This document shows positions 5,662 to 5,720 of a stretch of 5,720 nucleotides of DNA, one piece after another. Source of the DNA: Candidatus Zhuqueibacterota bacterium 4484_219 (lineage in GTDB: Bacteria > Zhuqueibacterota > JdFR-76 > 4484-219). The first letter of the stretch is position 1. The number at the start of each line of letters is the position of its first letter. A program made the position numbers and the translations under genes. The notes beneath the pieces were generated by a model, which did no database searches, had not been told where the DNA came from, and was given only the letters and a program-made list of their open reading frames with translations. Location: positions 1 to 5,720 of the forward strand of contig MZGM01000153.1 of NCBI GenBank assembly GCA_002085035.1, given 5' to 3'.

Positions 5662-5720
5662 ACTACACCTCCTTGGTTTTGGAATTCGCCGAATTAGTTA
5701 TTGAAGTAATTTTCAGCCTC

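Noticed and set aside
5683..5695. Palindrome AATTCGCCGAATT upstream of the pilin gene
   Set aside because: Six-base arms around one central base are expected about once by chance in a sequence of this length. The location is suggestive of an operator, but nothing else supports it.
1..5720. CRISPR array, insertion sequence, tRNA, rRNA or defence gene
   Set aside because: No spaced direct repeats, transposase motifs, terminal inverted repeats, cloverleaf-like sequence or nuclease/helicase motifs were seen on either strand.

Overview
All supported genes in this window lie on the minus strand, so the region reads from right to left. The mix of features points to a bacterium of the FCB superphylum. 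One predicted surface protein has the NYPNPFN / SGTY / KLLLVK pattern of a type IX secretion (Por-type) C-terminal sorting domain, and another has bacterial Ig-like (Big_1) repeats. A PilX-like minor pilin carries a long DUF4900-type beta-rich domain. Several genes have good AAGGAG(G) Shine-Dalgarno sites, which argues against typical Bacteroidota and suggests Calditrichota, KSB1 or a similar lineage. The phylum call is an inference from family knowledge; no ribosomal gene is present to test it.

Right part (5661 to 2416): a pilin cassette. It begins with a short major-type pilin with a strong ribosome binding site, followed by a near-perfect bidirectional intrinsic terminator (5263..5301). 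Four minor prepilins follow in the classic order FimT/GspH-like, PilV/GspI-like, PilW/GspJ-like and PilX/GspK-like. The first three are tightly packed (11-nt overlap, then a 9-nt gap). The PilX-like gene sits after a 76-nt gap holding a small hairpin, and is broken by one apparent single-base deletion at about 3130..3132. Together these would form a major subunit plus the priming or tip complex of a type IV pilus or a related pseudopilus. No assembly ATPase, platform protein, secretin or prepilin peptidase is in the window.

Middle (2394 to 2194): a 66-residue membrane protein with two hydrophobic segments and no recognised function.

Left part (2136 to 1): a secreted right-handed beta-helix protein with a type IX sorting tail, again split by one apparent single-base deletion (1598..1600). 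A 188-nt gap follows, holding a textbook Shine-Dalgarno with no convincing gene behind it. Last comes the N-terminal 184 residues of a surface protein with tandem Big_1 domains that runs off the left edge.

All genes are co-directional and mostly encode envelope or extracellular proteins. A plausible reading is a cell-surface adhesion or motility locus. No mobile element, CRISPR array, tRNA or rRNA was seen. I did not find a clearly new defence or metabolic system. The points most worth checking are the two matching frameshifts, the orphan ribosome binding site with its foldable leader, and the physical link between a pilus-tip cassette and type IX secretion cargo.
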